Positions 52,839 to 63,454 of a stretch of 64,000 bases of DNA are shown piece by piece. Numbering within the stretch: the stretch's first letter is position 1; each line of letters opens with the position of its first letter. A program made the translations under genes and the position numbers. Source of the stretch: Odiellus spinosus (Eukaryota > Arthropoda > Arachnida > Opiliones > Phalangiidae); contig OY987233.1 of assembly GCA_963920705.1 (NCBI GenBank), forward strand, positions 2,842,001 through 2,906,000. The letters are read 5' to 3'. The notes beneath the pieces were generated by a model that saw only the letters and a list, made by a program, of their open reading frames with translations, did no database searches and was not told the DNA's origin.

Positions 52839-52955
52839 CAATTTTCGCGCGATTTATATTTCCCGCCAATTTTCGCGCGATTTATATTTCCCGTCAATTT
52901 TCGCGCGATTTATATTTCCCGTCAATTTTCGCGCGATTTATATTTCCCGCCCTAA
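52839..52955 (+). repeat. 28-bp tandem repeat, about four units
   Basis: Unit TTTATATTTCCCGTCAATTT TCGCGCGA. Each unit carries TCGCGCGA, so the array is CpG-rich. The neighbourhood (52970-53050) keeps further GCGCGCGA motifs. Confidence 0.92.
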
Positions 52956-53124
52956 TTGTAATTTATATCTTTCGAGAAAAGCGCGCGAATTTTCTCGTGC
53001 CAAAATCTCGATACATTCATTTTTACGAAAGCGCGCGAAAAATATCGTGATATTTCAAAAACAAATTTCCTCGCGTTGGCGCCATTTGAAACGTTTCAAG
53101 CCGAGGCCCTTCGTTAATTTTAAT

Positions 53125-53547
53125 TTAAACTTAACAACGAGTAATTTTTTATCGATTCCTTATCGATTAAACAATCCAACAGTAAAAAAAAAATAAAAAC
53201 AAATAAACTAGAAATAAATTTAAAACTTACCATCAAAGTAGGCTTAGCGGGATTCATGGAGATACCCAGTACTCCGCGTTTAAAGACTAGCGACCATAGA
53301 CATTGATCGTGGAGATCCTGTATTCCCCATATAAGAGCCATCGATCAATGTCATTGGTCGCTAGTTCTTATACAGGGTGTTCAGTTCAGGTAATTTCCAC
53401 GAATCAGCAAAGCCTATTTTGATGGTAAGTTTTAAATTTATTTCTAGTTTAATATATGTTCGTAAATTTTGATTAGGGTTAGATTAGGCCTGTTTAAACG
53501 ATAATGAATCGATGAAAAAATACTTGTTTTTAAGTTGCATTCTCCCT
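53125..53547. repeat. Family C foldback element
   Basis: Right end GTTGCATTCTCCCT followed by TTAA at 53548-53551; left end starts a few bases inside. Confidence 0.9.
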
Positions 53548-53551
53548 TTAA

Positions 53552-54289
53552 ATTAAATTTTCCCTAAATATATCAACAAAACAAATTCTATTATATCTTA
53601 TCCATGGTACATAAAAAGTTTATTTTATAATATTTCTTCTATAGCTTAGTTTGATCTAGTATTTTTTTTTGCACAAAACACAAAAGACTTTCTATTAAAA
53701 TTACTCAATACAAACCATACGTCAAAAATATTTAGCAACGTGGTATTAAAAAAAATGCAAAAACTTTTTAATCAAGCTTTTTTTTATAGCCATCATATTT
53801 TACAATAAAGTGTAAGACTAGACTTTCATTAAAAACGCACGACATGTTAGGTTCCGAAAAACAACAAAAAAAAACCTTCCTTAACAAAAATAGCCCTTTC
53901 GTATAGTTAGAAAGGGCAAAAGGCAGAAAAAAAAGCCCCCACTCCAACAGAAAAGACATAAGCTGATCGAATTAATTAGGCGTCTCGCTTTCAAAATTTA
54001 AAAAAGAAAAAGAATAATAAAACAAAAAAACGGTGCAAGGCAACCCTCTCGAATTTATTATATTGTATTTATCACAATTGAGCCAACTAAGAGATGTTAG
54101 GTAAAAGGAAGAAATGGTGCCAAATGATATTTAAACATAGCTACGTGGTACAACATTTGTTTCGTGTAAGTTGAACTCACTGAGATATGAAACGAAAAAA
54201 GGACCAAAAAAATATTCTAGATCAAGTTTAAAGGGAGATAGAAAATGAAAATTTAAAATATTTCTTTTCAAGTGATTTAAAGGAAAACA
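53552..54289. other. AT-rich intronic DNA
   Basis: Several A and T runs; no feature recognised. Confidence 0.4.
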
Positions 54290-54319
54290 ATTTATTTTTC
54301 AAAATCAACGTGTCAATTT

Positions 54320-54960
54320 TTAGACACGTTTTCGGTCTTTAAATTAATTTTAAAGTTTGAATAAATACAAATAAATAAATATAAAATCGGACCAATCATA
54401 TTATTTCAGCCTTCAACAGAACTTGTAATGTCTTAACATTAAAAGAATATGCCGGCGTTTGATGCCTAAGATCTTGAACATCAAACGCCGGCCTTTTCTT
54501 TTAATGTTATAGCAAGAATTCATTCAGGTTCCATAAGAATATGGGAGGGCCGCGATTCAATAACCATCCTCCCAAACTTTGTAGCAAAAGTTCGTCCGCT
54601 TCGAATCGATTTTTCAAGTAAATCGCTCCTGACATCTTTTATTAACCCGCGCCACTAACGACCTTGACATAATATTTTGGGTAATAAAAATGGAGCCGCC
54701 CGAAAAAAGATCTAAGCGTACAAATGTTGCGAAAATTGCGGACGAACTTTTGTTACAAAGTTTGGGAGGATGGTACCAGAGGCTAAAGCTATGCTCCCAT
54801 ATTCTTATGGAACCTGAATGGATTCTAGGTTATAGGACATTAGAAGCGCTGTTGAAGGCTGAAATAATATGATTGGTTAAGAGTTTATACTCACTTTTAT
54901 TCAATTTTTACCAAACTTTAGAAATTAATTTAAACACCAAAAACGTGTCTAAAAATTTAT
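54320..54960. repeat. Family D element split by a family H insertion
   Basis: D arms 54320-54512 and 54829-54960; the central palindrome GCCGGCGTTTGATGCCTAAG is intact in the left half. Both outer ends lost. Confidence 0.9.
54513..54828 (+). mobile_element. Family H element with 7-bp target duplication, inside family D
   Basis: 316 bp, ends CAAGAATTCATTCAGGTTCC and GGAACCTGAATGGATTCTAG. GTTATAG stands at 54506-54512 and 54829-54835. Interior carries a plus-strand frame from ATG 54690 that includes KRSKRTNVAKIADELLLQSL and is identical in the other copy; no known domain recognised. Confidence 0.93.
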
Positions 54961-55801
54961 TTGTTTATACCATATGTTAGGTAAAGACATACATTATCCA
55001 AGTTTTAATATCATTTGCGGTAAATAAAATTGAATAAGATGTAAAAAAGACCTCGTAATCGTTTTAAGATCGTCATAACTCCGTGAAATTCTTAAATTTT
55101 AGCAAAATATATATATTTTACATTTCATAGGTTCTGAAATGACCACCCATTTAGGTAACCTGTTTTAGTATTTAATTTTTCATCTTCTATTTATGAGTAG
55201 CGAAAAAAGGCCCGTTTTATCCCCTGGAGGTTCCTTTGGGAATCGCGAAGAGAAGCAGACTGGCAGAGAAAGAATAAGAGAAAAAAAATAAAAGCGAACG
55301 ACATTGGCAGTTTGAAAGCGGCTCGGAGTAATCATGACCGTAGCCGAGCTTAATGAGCTCTCTTTACCTTACACGAGCCAAGGGCCGGGGAAGAACGCGA
55401 TCGATATCAGCTCGGACAAAAAGTCCCTTTCAATTCTTACAACGCCTTTTCCAGGGTTAAACCCCCTCTCCTTTTCGCCATCGCTAACCGCCGGTTCTCT
55501 TTAATCTTTAAAGAGAAAGAGAACGGGAAAAGAAAAGGGGAATGGCACTCATTTTTTTATACGATCACGTGATATTTTCGCCCAGAGGATAGGCCCGAGG
55601 GGAAAGCGAAAAAACCGCTAGGGCTAAAAAATAGCCTCTTCCAACAGTATTAGTCACTAGGCTAAAGAGCTATTAGGGATATATTTTTCAATCTAAATAA
55701 TGTTTAGTGAAACGTTACCCTCATCGCCTCCCTTCACCCATAACCGTCAAAATTTCTCGTCAACCTAAGAATATACTGAAGCATTAGCGACGAAAACGTA
55801 A
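54961..55801. other. Unexplained DNA, part less AT-rich
   Basis: 55220-55650 is richer in G and C and contains a short minus-strand frame (MAKRRGGLTLEKAL, near 55486) ending at TTGTAAG, which could be read as a first exon. Nothing supports this beyond the signals, so no gene is called. Confidence 0.35.
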
Positions 55802-56568
55802 AGGGAAACTTGAAGCTAAAAATGGAACAGATTTTTAATTTATTTTCGGAATCACTGGATGCCAAAAAATGTATTTTTTACACTTTTAGACACGTTTTTG
55901 ATGTTTAAATTAATTTCTCCTAGCCTTACTATAAAATTAAATATAAAATCTGACCAATCATATTATTTCAGCTTTCAACAGCGCTTGTAATGTCCTGTTA
56001 ACATTAAAGAATATGCCTGCGATTGATGTCTAAGACCTTGGGTAACAAATGCCGGCCTGTTATTTTAATGTTTACAAGGGTATTACAAGCCAGGCTGGGA
56101 AATAAGGCGGTTTTACTGGACAAAAGTCCAGTTTAAAAATTAGCTGGGCTAGTTTAAAAATTAAATGCTAGGGGGTCTACTGGCCTTGTGGCCAGTTAAT
56201 TCCAAAATTTTGTTTTGTTTCTTAGCCTACGTCATAGTGACGTCATAGTCCTACGTCATAATGACAGATTGTCAAGCTCATGAAAATTGTTACTGGCCAA
56301 TGTCCAGTTTTTTAATAAAACTGCTTAGGCTCTACTGGCCACAAGTCCAGTTTAAAAATAATCCTTATTTCCCAGCCTGTTACAAGCGCTGTCGAAGGCT
56401 AAAATAATATGATTGGTCCGATTTTATATTTACTTTTATTCAAATTTTACCAAACTTTATAAAATTAATTTAAACACCAAAAACGTGTCTAAAAATTGTT
56501 TGAAAATTATAAAATACGTTTTTTGGCACGGAGATTACGCAAATAAATTCAGTTTCTATAGTTTCCCT
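55802..56568. repeat. Family D foldback element split by a hAT-like insertion
   Basis: Left flank GTAA (eroded TTAA), right flank TTAA at 56569-56572. The D arms are otherwise complete. Confidence 0.91.
56091..56379. mobile_element. hAT-like 289-bp element with 8-bp target duplication, inside family D
   Basis: Ends CAGGCTGGGAAATAAGG and CCTTATTTCCCAGCCTG are exact inverses over 17 bp. TTACAAGC stands at 56083-56090 and 56380-56387. Ends starting CAG and an 8-bp duplication are typical of the hAT superfamily. Interior has several GTCCAGTTTAAAAAT and CTGGCC blocks in both orientations; no transposase. Confidence 0.93.
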
Positions 56569-57024
56569 TTAAGTTCTAGAAGCGAATTAACGTAGGAAAG
56601 CTTTGAAGCTTGGGTTTATATTAGTCTCGAGTTGAAAAGATTCTCTCTCGGGAAGGAAGATTCTAAAAATGTCATCTTGGAAAAATGAGGCATATACTAG
56701 GTCTTCCATCTTTCTCCGAAGATCGTGCGAAGGGTGAAGAAAAAAAGGGTTTTCAAGCTTAAGCTTATAGCTAAGAACATTAAGTATGAAATTTCTTCAA
56801 AGATGGGTGATTTTTTCCATTTAGAAGGTGCTTTTTTTTACAATTTTGAACTTTTAATCGCAGTTTAAAAAAAAGGTATAATTTTCATTTTTTTATCTTT
56901 AAATTTTTTTCATCTTGAATAGGGTAATTTGCGCGAAAACTAAGAAAGAAAAATATCAGATAAATATTCTTTAACGTTTAGTTCGCGTTGGAAACATTAA
57001 AGGTCTAAATTTAAGCGTGCTTTT
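56569..57024. other. Unexplained DNA
   Basis: No feature recognised. Confidence 0.4.
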
Positions 57025-57340
57025 GCTAGATTTGGTAAATGTACTGGCAGATTCTGATTCGAGATAATCCAGCGGCCGTAGACGGTGTAAATAGTGAACG
57101 GAGGAAGCGACACTCTTAGGAGAAATACAGGAGTTGGGAGGAAGACAATATAGTCAAGCGCGGCCCGCCTAAATTCCAACACTCTCTCCAGACTCAAAAT
57201 ATCGAGGAAGATTTCAAACCACTCGAGCCAGACAGGGGTGATGACATTTTTGGCTTTTTTAAGTGATGGGCTATGACGTTTCCTATGACCTTTCCTGATA
57301 GTATTAAACTACTAATCGTTGTTTACTTTTATGGAGTTTT
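57025..57340 (-). repeat. Family A element, both ends truncated
   Basis: From GGTAAATGTACTGGCAGATT to TTTACTTTTATGG. Confidence 0.86.
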
Positions 57341-57502
57341 TGATTTTGTTAAAGACAACCTACAGGGTTTGACACACCAATGTATTTTCAATAAGACGCC
57401 TGTAAAAGTGTTTTTCCTGTCGCGCAGCAATGATCAGGGGGAAGCTACCATTCAGGATCAATTCGGAGGCAGAGCCTTGCTTTGGTTTGTAAACCTTAAT
57501 TT

Positions 57503-57693
57503 TGAATTTTTTTTATCCGAACGTATAATCGGATAATATTCTAAGGCCATTTTCGGATAAAAATGGATATGGATTACGATTTTTTACTTTATCTTCGAAT
57601 AAGTTAACTCGAATGAAAAATAATCTATTTTTAATAAAAAAAATTGTAGATTATATCCAATTAATAAAAATTATACGAATTCCGAGCTCTACT
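57503..57693 (+). repeat. Family L repeat, copy 2
   Basis: See 25489-25678; has an extra GGCCATTTTCGGATAAAAAT block. Confidence 0.75.
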
Positions 57694-58495
57694 TGGATAT
57701 GTCACTAATTTAATTTTAATTTTGAGACGTATCGTGTCAGCCTGACTTTAACATAATATAATAATAAAAAAAAATGCGAATTTTCTTTTCAAACATAAAA
57801 ATCTAGCGAAGCTTATATTTTTGGTAAGACGTAAAAATGTAAAACTAATCTCTCCTCTTCATCTTCATCCGCATAATGGATAAAACTCGACTCTTTCATT
57901 CTTCGAGAGGGGAAAATATCCTTTCCCATCGTACCCCCTTGTTCATAGTCGATATAAAAGCGAAGAGAAGAGAGGTTTTTACGTCCGTTACCAAAAAGAA
58001 TCGCTTGTCGAGAAATTTGTAGACGGAATTAATTTCGGCGTCTTATTTCCTCGAAGAGCTAGTCCTAGCGATGAAAGAGCGAATGTAACAAGAAGGATGT
58101 TAGAAAGAGAAAGAAAAGAAAACGAGATGGAACGAAAAAAAATAAGAAATGATGTATGGAAAGGGTGATGACGTTGGCGACGGGACGGGGCCTTGTACAA
58201 TAAACAATAACGTACCCTTAAGAAGAACTAGCGAGGCCTGGAGTAAAGAGCGCTTTTCCGAGACTAGCAGCTTAAGGCGTATTTTCATATTAGGATGGCA
58301 CGCTATTGGCTAACACGATAAAAGGGAAGTTAACTTTAGAGTTTTGTGAAAAAATTAATAGATGCGGTTGAAACTCGTCTTTTACATATTTTAATTTCAA
58401 TTTTTATTCGCTAATCAATAAGTGCAAGATAGGGAGTATAAAACCTGCGAAATGAGCTAATTCTTTATTTTTACCGTTGCCCCTTATCTCAATTG
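57694..58495. other. Unexplained DNA
   Basis: Minus-strand frames at 57988-58288 are Ser/Leu/Phe-rich, overlap each other, and match no TMTC N-terminal motif; a role as an upstream exon is not supported. Confidence 0.4.
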
Positions 58496-58499
58496 TTAA

Positions 58500-58955
58500 A
58501 GGGAGAATGAAAGGCCAAAACAACCTATTTTTAATCGATTAAGAATGGTAAAGTAATGAGAAAAACAATAATATAACTCACCAAAAATATTTCTTTATTT
58601 TATAATCAATTTCCAAAGTTCCGAAACTTGCAGACGCTAAGCCTTGGCTGCCTAGCTCGGCGAACTAGGCGAGCACGAACTGTATATTTTTTAATATTCC
58701 CGTCTGATCTAGTCGCCAATCACGAGCGAGTACGCGTATTTTTAAAATACGCGTACTCGCTCGTGATTGGCGACAAGAACACCCGCGAATAGTAAAAAAA
58801 AATACAGGTCGTGCTAGCCTAGGCTTAGTATCGGAACTTTGGAAATTGATTATAAAATAACGAAATATTTTTGGTGACTTTTATTATTGTTTTTCTCATT
58901 ATTTTAGCATTCTTAATCGATTAAAAATAGGTTGTTTCGGCCTTTCATTCTCCCT
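58500..58955. mobile_element. Family F 456-bp foldback palindrome with TTAA on both sides
   Basis: TTAA at 58496-58499 and 58956-58959. Ends AGGGAGAATGAAAGGCC and inverse. The arms pair almost throughout, e.g. TTTCCAAAGTTCCGAAACTT region with AAGTTTCGGAACTTTGGAAA-like sequence. The centre is an exact inverted pair of about 35 bp, TCGCCAATCACGAGCGAGTA and TACTCGCTCGTGATTGGCGA, about TTTTTAAAA. Present once in the window. Confidence 0.93.
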
Positions 58956-58959
58956 TTAA

Positions 58960-59932
58960 GTCTATTTCCTAACGGTACTAGCAACACCTATGAACTTTCC
59001 TCCTAACCCAAACTAACGAAAATACGCTAGTTATTCCAATTTTAAATTATGATTTCGATATGTTAAACTTTAAAGGGATATAATACACTAATACTATCCT
59101 ATTTCAACCGTTAAAAGACGCCTAAAATATTCGCAACAAAATCGAAGTAGGTTAATTATTAAAGTTTCGAAATTAGGCTTAATGAAATTTCAATTTTTTC
59201 CCCAATTTAGTGAATATCTGAAACCAATAGGAGTTTGTCTTTGAAATGACATCACGTGAACCGAAAGATTTATTTCAATGGCATATCAGCGACTAACATT
59301 TCTCGAGAATGTTTACAATCTAAAATTCTTGTGGACGGATTTAGGCTTAGCGAATCTATTTAAGATTATACATTATCTCGAAACCTTTGGTTAGTTTTGA
59401 TACGTTTTTTAGTTGAATTATCACAGTCCAACTAGTTTAAAAATCACTTGTTAGATGAAATATCATCAAATGATGAGTTAAATTTGAAAGGCTTTCCAGT
59501 TTCTACCGAAGATATATTTTTAATCTATAATATAAGAAATAAAAATTTATTTATCTTGCAAAAAAACTAAAAGAATAAACTATGAAAACGTAGTCTTACA
59601 TTAGTAATATAAATAAGAAGAAAGGCTAAGGGATAGCCGTGATATCGAAACAATTGAGATGGCAACGGTATCCATCTACGCTAATATAAAAGAAGCTTTA
59701 TAGGTTCGACGTCCTCTCACGATGACCCGACCGTGATTAAGGAAAAAACTAGCTAGCCTATCTCTGTTGTGTTCTTTGGAAAGACGCGGTAAAAGCCACG
59801 ACAGAATGTTTCCTGTTATTAAGCCCTGAGCTGGATACGGTCGAGGTCGAGAAAAATGCTACCCTCGAAAGAAAAATAGGGTAAGAGTATATTCTAACTG
59901 AAAACAGACTCTAGCTAGAGATCATTCCTAAC
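58960..59932. other. Unexplained DNA
   Basis: A minus-strand frame of about 60 codons at 59690-59870 has no recognisable motif. No exon called. Confidence 0.4.
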
Positions 59933-59936
59933 TTAA

Positions 59937-60652
59937 AGGGAAACTTGGAGCTAAAAATGATCTTGAATTTATTTTCGGAATCACCATATTAACAAGAATC
60001 CATTCAGGTTCCATAAGAATATGGGAGCATAGCTTTAGCCTCTGGTACCATCCTCCCAAACTTTGTAACAAAAGTTCGTCCGCAATTTTCGCAACATTTG
60101 TACGCTTAGATCTTTTTCGGTCGGCTCCATTTTTATTACCCAAAATATTATGTCAAGGTCGTTAGTGGCGCGGGTTAATAATATAATGTCAGGAGTGATT
60201 TACTTGAAAAATCTATTCTAAGCGGAGGATGGTTATTGAATCGCGGCCCTCCCATATTCTTATATAACCTGAATGGATTCTTGATATTAAAAAAACGTAT
60301 TCCAGAATTTTCAAGCAATTTTGAGACACTTTTTTGGTGTTTAAATTAATTTCTAAAGTTTCGTAAAATTTTAAATTAAAGTAAACGGCGTTTTATGTCC
60401 AAGGTCTTAGGCATCAAACGCCAGGATATTCTTTTAATGTTGAGACAAGACATTACAAGCACTGTTGAAGGCTGAAATAATATGATTGGTCCCAATTTAT
60501 ATTCACTTTTATTCAAATTTTACCAAAAAAATTAATTTAAACACCAAAAACGTGTCTAAAAATTGCTTGAAAATTCTCAGGTTACGTTTATTGACACGCT
60601 GATTTTGAAAATAAATTCAAAATCTGTTCCATTTTTAGCTCCAAGTGTTCCT
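59937..60652. repeat. Family D element split by a family H insertion
   Basis: TTAA at 59933-59936 and 60653-60656. Family H interrupts the D left arm at CACCAT. Confidence 0.92.
59993..60283 (-). mobile_element. Family H element with 7-bp target duplication, inside family D
   Basis: 291 bp, ends CAAGAATCCATTCAGGTTCC and inverse. ATATTAA stands at 59986-59992 and 60284-60290. Inverted relative to the copy at 54513 and nearly identical to it in sequence, so both are recent. Confidence 0.93.
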
Positions 60653-60656
60653 TTAA

Positions 60657-61325
60657 TTAATTTACAGATATTCTAAGATTCGAGACGGTACTGGAAAGCT
60701 GAAATTGGGATAACTTTACCCCTGCTTAACTTTGAAATATAGCCTTATACTCTTTTTAAGTGTAGTTAGAAATAAATACTGCCTATCTCTAGATAAGGAA
60801 TTACGATCCTTGACACGATACGCAACGTCTTTCGTTTCTTACTTAATCCTTGATAAAAAAAATACCGTAACAAAACGAGCAAAGACTCGAAGTAAATTCC
60901 GCGTCACCTGGAAAACTCCTACACGTACTCGTTAACTCTCTATACCCGTGATGGAAGCGTCAAGAAAAAGTTTAGAGGATCGTAAAATCCCTTTGTTATA
61001 TTAGTGACCTCTTCTCTATTTTATAGAGTCTCCTAACCTAAATAATAGCTAGGTTTTTTTCCCCCTCTCGCGAGATTCTAACTTTTGGGGCGCTACATGG
61101 GGGTCTCTATTACCGTCACGGGATTTTTCCGAGATAGCGCCCATGGTTTAAGGACAAGGCCGCAGTTGGGTAAGGAAGTGAGGCTAAGTAGGTGTAGTAA
61201 ATAGAACGTCTCGCCATTTCACTCTTCTTCGAGTCCTTCTCATCTTCCCTCGCGTAGAAAAACAAGATGATTACAAGCATCCGCCTTCTTGGCTAGAGCC
61301 TCCCTTCGTGGGATTTCCTAATTCC
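60657..61325. other. Unexplained DNA
   Basis: No feature recognised. Confidence 0.4.
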
Positions 61326-61400
61326 CCCTTCTGGCTTTTAGTCCCTTCTGGCTTTTAGTCCCTTCTGGCTTTTAGTCCCTTCTGGCTTTTAGTCCCTTCT
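61326..61400 (+). repeat. 17-bp tandem repeat, about four units
   Basis: Unit CCTTCTGGCTTTTAGTC, identical in consecutive copies. Confidence 0.93.
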
Positions 61401-61584
61401 CCCAAGACATACCTCTTATCATTACATAAAGAACAAAGCTCACGAAAAATATTAAATACTTTTATTAGAGTAAAAAATATTAAGGTTTAATAATTTCCCC
61501 AATGACTTTTTAGTAGTACTCGGAGTTTCTATAACTATTAATTGGATGTACTGATTTATCTTCAAATATAATCCCTTCGCTTAA

Positions 61585-61983
61585 AGGGAGAATCAAACCT
61601 AACTACGAGTGATTTATATATCGATTTATTATCGTTTAAATAGGCCTAATCCACCAGTAAATGTTTACGAAACAAATATTAAACTAGAAATAAAACTTAC
61701 ACGGAATATAGGCTTAATGGGATTCATAGAGATCACCCGAATTGCCTTCGTGTAAGGTCTAGCGACCAATGAGCAACCGTCGTTCACGCGAGATCTCCAC
61801 GAGACTTATAATCGCGAGGAAATCAGGATCACCATCGATCCCGCTAAGCCTATTTTCCGGGAAAGTCTTAAATTTATTTCTAGTTTAATATTTGTTCGTG
61901 AATTTTTATCATTAGTGGATTAGGCCTATTTAAACGATAAGGAATCGATAAAAAATCATTTGTTGTTAGGTTGCATTCTCCCT
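61585..61983. repeat. Family C foldback element
   Basis: TTAA at 61581-61584, TTAT on the right. Arms are somewhat diverged (TTAATGGGATTCATAGAGAT against ATCGATCCCGCTAAGCC). Confidence 0.9.
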
Positions 61984-62537
61984 TTATACAAAATTAATAA
62001 CAGAAGTTAAAGATTCCAATAAGTAAATTTTAACCCAATTTATTCGACCGGAATAACAACGGGAGTAACCTCTTAAATTTAGCCCCAAAAAAAAAATTTT
62101 TTAAGAGACTGGTCCTTTAGTAAAAACCCTCCAGCGTGGTACGAACCAGCCGTACTAGATTCTCTTAGAGTTAGGGTTAGCGAACGGAAGGGGAAAAAAA
62201 ATGAAATTGCCTTTTCAAGTACGTCATACGTAGCCGCGTGCGGAACTCTAATATAAGGGAGAAGGGATTTAGTGAAGTTGTCGAAACTTTTCCGTTCCCC
62301 ACCAGCTTTTTGGAGCTTTTTTTCTTTTTCCTTTTTGCCTCATTCTCGTAAAGAAAAAGGAGAAAAACCCAACGAGATCGTGTGGAAAAGAAGAGAGTAG
62401 AAGAGGAGAAAATATCGTACAGTAATCGATATTTTTCCGTATAGTGGTCCCTATTTTTTGGGGTTTTTTTTTTTGGAAGAAGTCGCGGTTGAAGCTAATA
62501 GACCATAGGGCTAGAAAATATATAAATATATACACTA
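61984..62537. other. Unexplained DNA
   Basis: A- and T-runs at 62090 and 62460. A 90-codon minus frame (62269-62541) is Lys/Phe-rich and runs toward the family A end; not a gene. Confidence 0.4.
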
Positions 62538-62913
62538 TCAAAAGTCTATCACTTTATTCCTTAAAAGTAAACAACTTCCCCTAGCTTAATACTATCAGCA
62601 AAGGTCCAGTTTTACGTCTAAACCCATCACTTAATAATAGACAAAAAAGTCATCACCCCTGTCTGACTCAACTGATTTGGACTCTTAGTCGATATTTTGA
62701 ATTTAAGCGGGCCGCGCAAGGCTATATTGTCTTCCCACAACTCCGAAATTTCTAAATAGAGTGGTACTTCCTCCGTTCATTATTTACACGGCAACTGCGG
62801 CCGCTAGAGTGTCTCGAATCAGAATCTGCCAGTACATTTACCCGGACCTTTGCTGATAGTATTAAGCTACATGGCGTTGTTTACTTTTATGAAATAAAGT
62901 GATAGACTTTTGA
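62538..62913 (+). repeat. Family A element, complete reference copy
   Basis: 376 bp with about 70-bp terminal inverted repeats: TCAAAAGTCTATCACTTTAT at the left and ATAAAGTGATAGACTTTTGA at the right, continuing to CTATCAGCAAAGGTCC and inverse. TA lies on both sides in this copy, but other copies do not all show it, so the target duplication is unsettled. Interior has GCGGGCCGCGC and CTGCGGCCGCTAGAG blocks. No transposase. Confidence 0.93.
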
Positions 62914-63109
62914 TATAAAGTTATAGATCCCCTATAAGGCAACCAACCAACCGATCTTCGTCACGTTTCAATCTTATGTTTTTTTGTTATTTATTATTAA
63001 ATTGAACCTATAGTTATATTTCTTGCGCTTATAAAGTCGTCAGGGGGTTGGGAAGAATATTATAATACGTGTAATGTACCCGTTCATATTACAATCTGAT
63101 CGTGAATCT

Positions 63110-63110
63110 C

Positions 63111-63138
<28 letters not shown>
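63110..63138 (+). repeat. Poly-A run
   Basis: About 28 consecutive A, preceded by ATCTC. No retroposon body recognised upstream. Confidence 0.9.
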
Positions 63139-63142
<4 letters not shown>

Positions 63143-63156
63143 AAAACAGAACACTT

Positions 63157-63454
63157 GAGCAACGGTCACACTAGCATTTCTTAGTCGATTTGAAACGGTA
63201 AAAATCAAACCGATATTCAAATCTCCAGGAATCGTTTTAAGCGTCGTATTCATGCATAATCTTTAAAAATCGATTTATCGTAACTTCATCTATCGGTTGT
63301 TGAAACTGAATCGGTACGAAACTGGTTCCCGAAGCAGTTTCGAGAAATCGAATCAAATCGATTCGTGAAAAGACGGTTTCCCGTTCACACGACTCTAGAG
63401 AAATATTTTGAACGGTTTAAATCGATTCTAAGGACTAGTATGAACGCGGCTTAA
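63157..63454 (-). repeat. Family E element
   Basis: From GAGCAACGGTCACACTAGC to TATGAACGCGGCTTAA. Confidence 0.88.

Noticed and set aside
55440-55500. ATG with a short frame ending at a GTAAG-like site, as a possible first exon
   Set aside because: Signals too short to separate from chance and no link to TMTC N-terminal sequence.
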